In this document: positions 5,593 to 5,636 of the stretch, in pieces | Layout: each line of letters starts with the position of its first letter | Numbering within the stretch: position 1 is the stretch's first letter | Source of the DNA: Candidatus Izemoplasma sp. | Lineage (GTDB): Bacteria; Bacillota_I; Bacilli_A; Izemoplasmatales; Izemoplasmataceae | DNA length: 5,636 nt | Direction: 5' to 3' | NCBI GenBank assembly: GCA_029939615.1 | Contig: JAOZSP010000116.1 | Coordinates: 1 to 5,636, forward strand | Position numbers and translations under genes: made by a program | Notes under the pieces: model-generated | The model's database searches: none | What the model was told of the DNA's origin: nothing | What the model saw: the letters and a program-made list of their open reading frames with translations, nothing else

Positions 5593-5636
5593 TTACCTCT
5601 TTATAATGCGATTGACAAATTCTTAGATATAGGTTA

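Overview
The window is AT-rich (roughly 30% G+C by eye) and has very strong Shine-Dalgarno sites, short intergenic gaps inside an apparent operon, TGG as the tryptophan codon, and TAA stops at all four complete genes. Nearly every gene encodes an exported protein or lipoprotein built from Firmicutes/Tenericutes-type modules: divergent InlB-like repeat, FN3, X2-like and DUF5011-like. My best guess is a free-living Mollicutes-related lineage of the Acholeplasma/Izemoplasma/Haloplasma type with the standard bacterial code. This is inference from composition and protein style; no marker gene is present.

Layout. Positions 1-228 (minus strand) hold the 5' part of a lipoprotein gene that runs off the left edge. 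Positions 229-635 are a 407-bp divergent intergenic region. It carries a minus-strand promoter, a stem-loop at the very start of that transcript, two palindromes that share a 14-nt direct repeat 51 bp apart, and two candidate plus-strand promoters. Positions 636-5077 are a three-gene plus-strand cluster with gaps of 13 and 31 bp: a large multidomain secreted endonuclease I, a lipoprotein with an FN3 domain and two X2-like domains, and a lipoprotein that corresponds only to the C-terminal half of a peptide-type (family 5) ABC substrate-binding protein. A strong bidirectional terminator at 5114-5150 separates this cluster from a convergent minus-strand gene for an unrecognised 119-residue protein (5162-5521). 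That gene has a near-consensus promoter overlapped by a 25-bp dyad.

How the genes may work together. The cluster looks like a cell-surface system. The nuclease is released or left at the surface and cuts extracellular DNA. The two lipoproteins stay on the outer face of the membrane and could bind polymer, products or partner proteins. No permease or ATPase gene is in view and the substrate-binding-like protein lacks its N-terminal lobe, so any link to uptake of DNA fragments or nucleotides is a hypothesis. No tRNA, rRNA, CRISPR array, insertion sequence or known riboswitch was seen.
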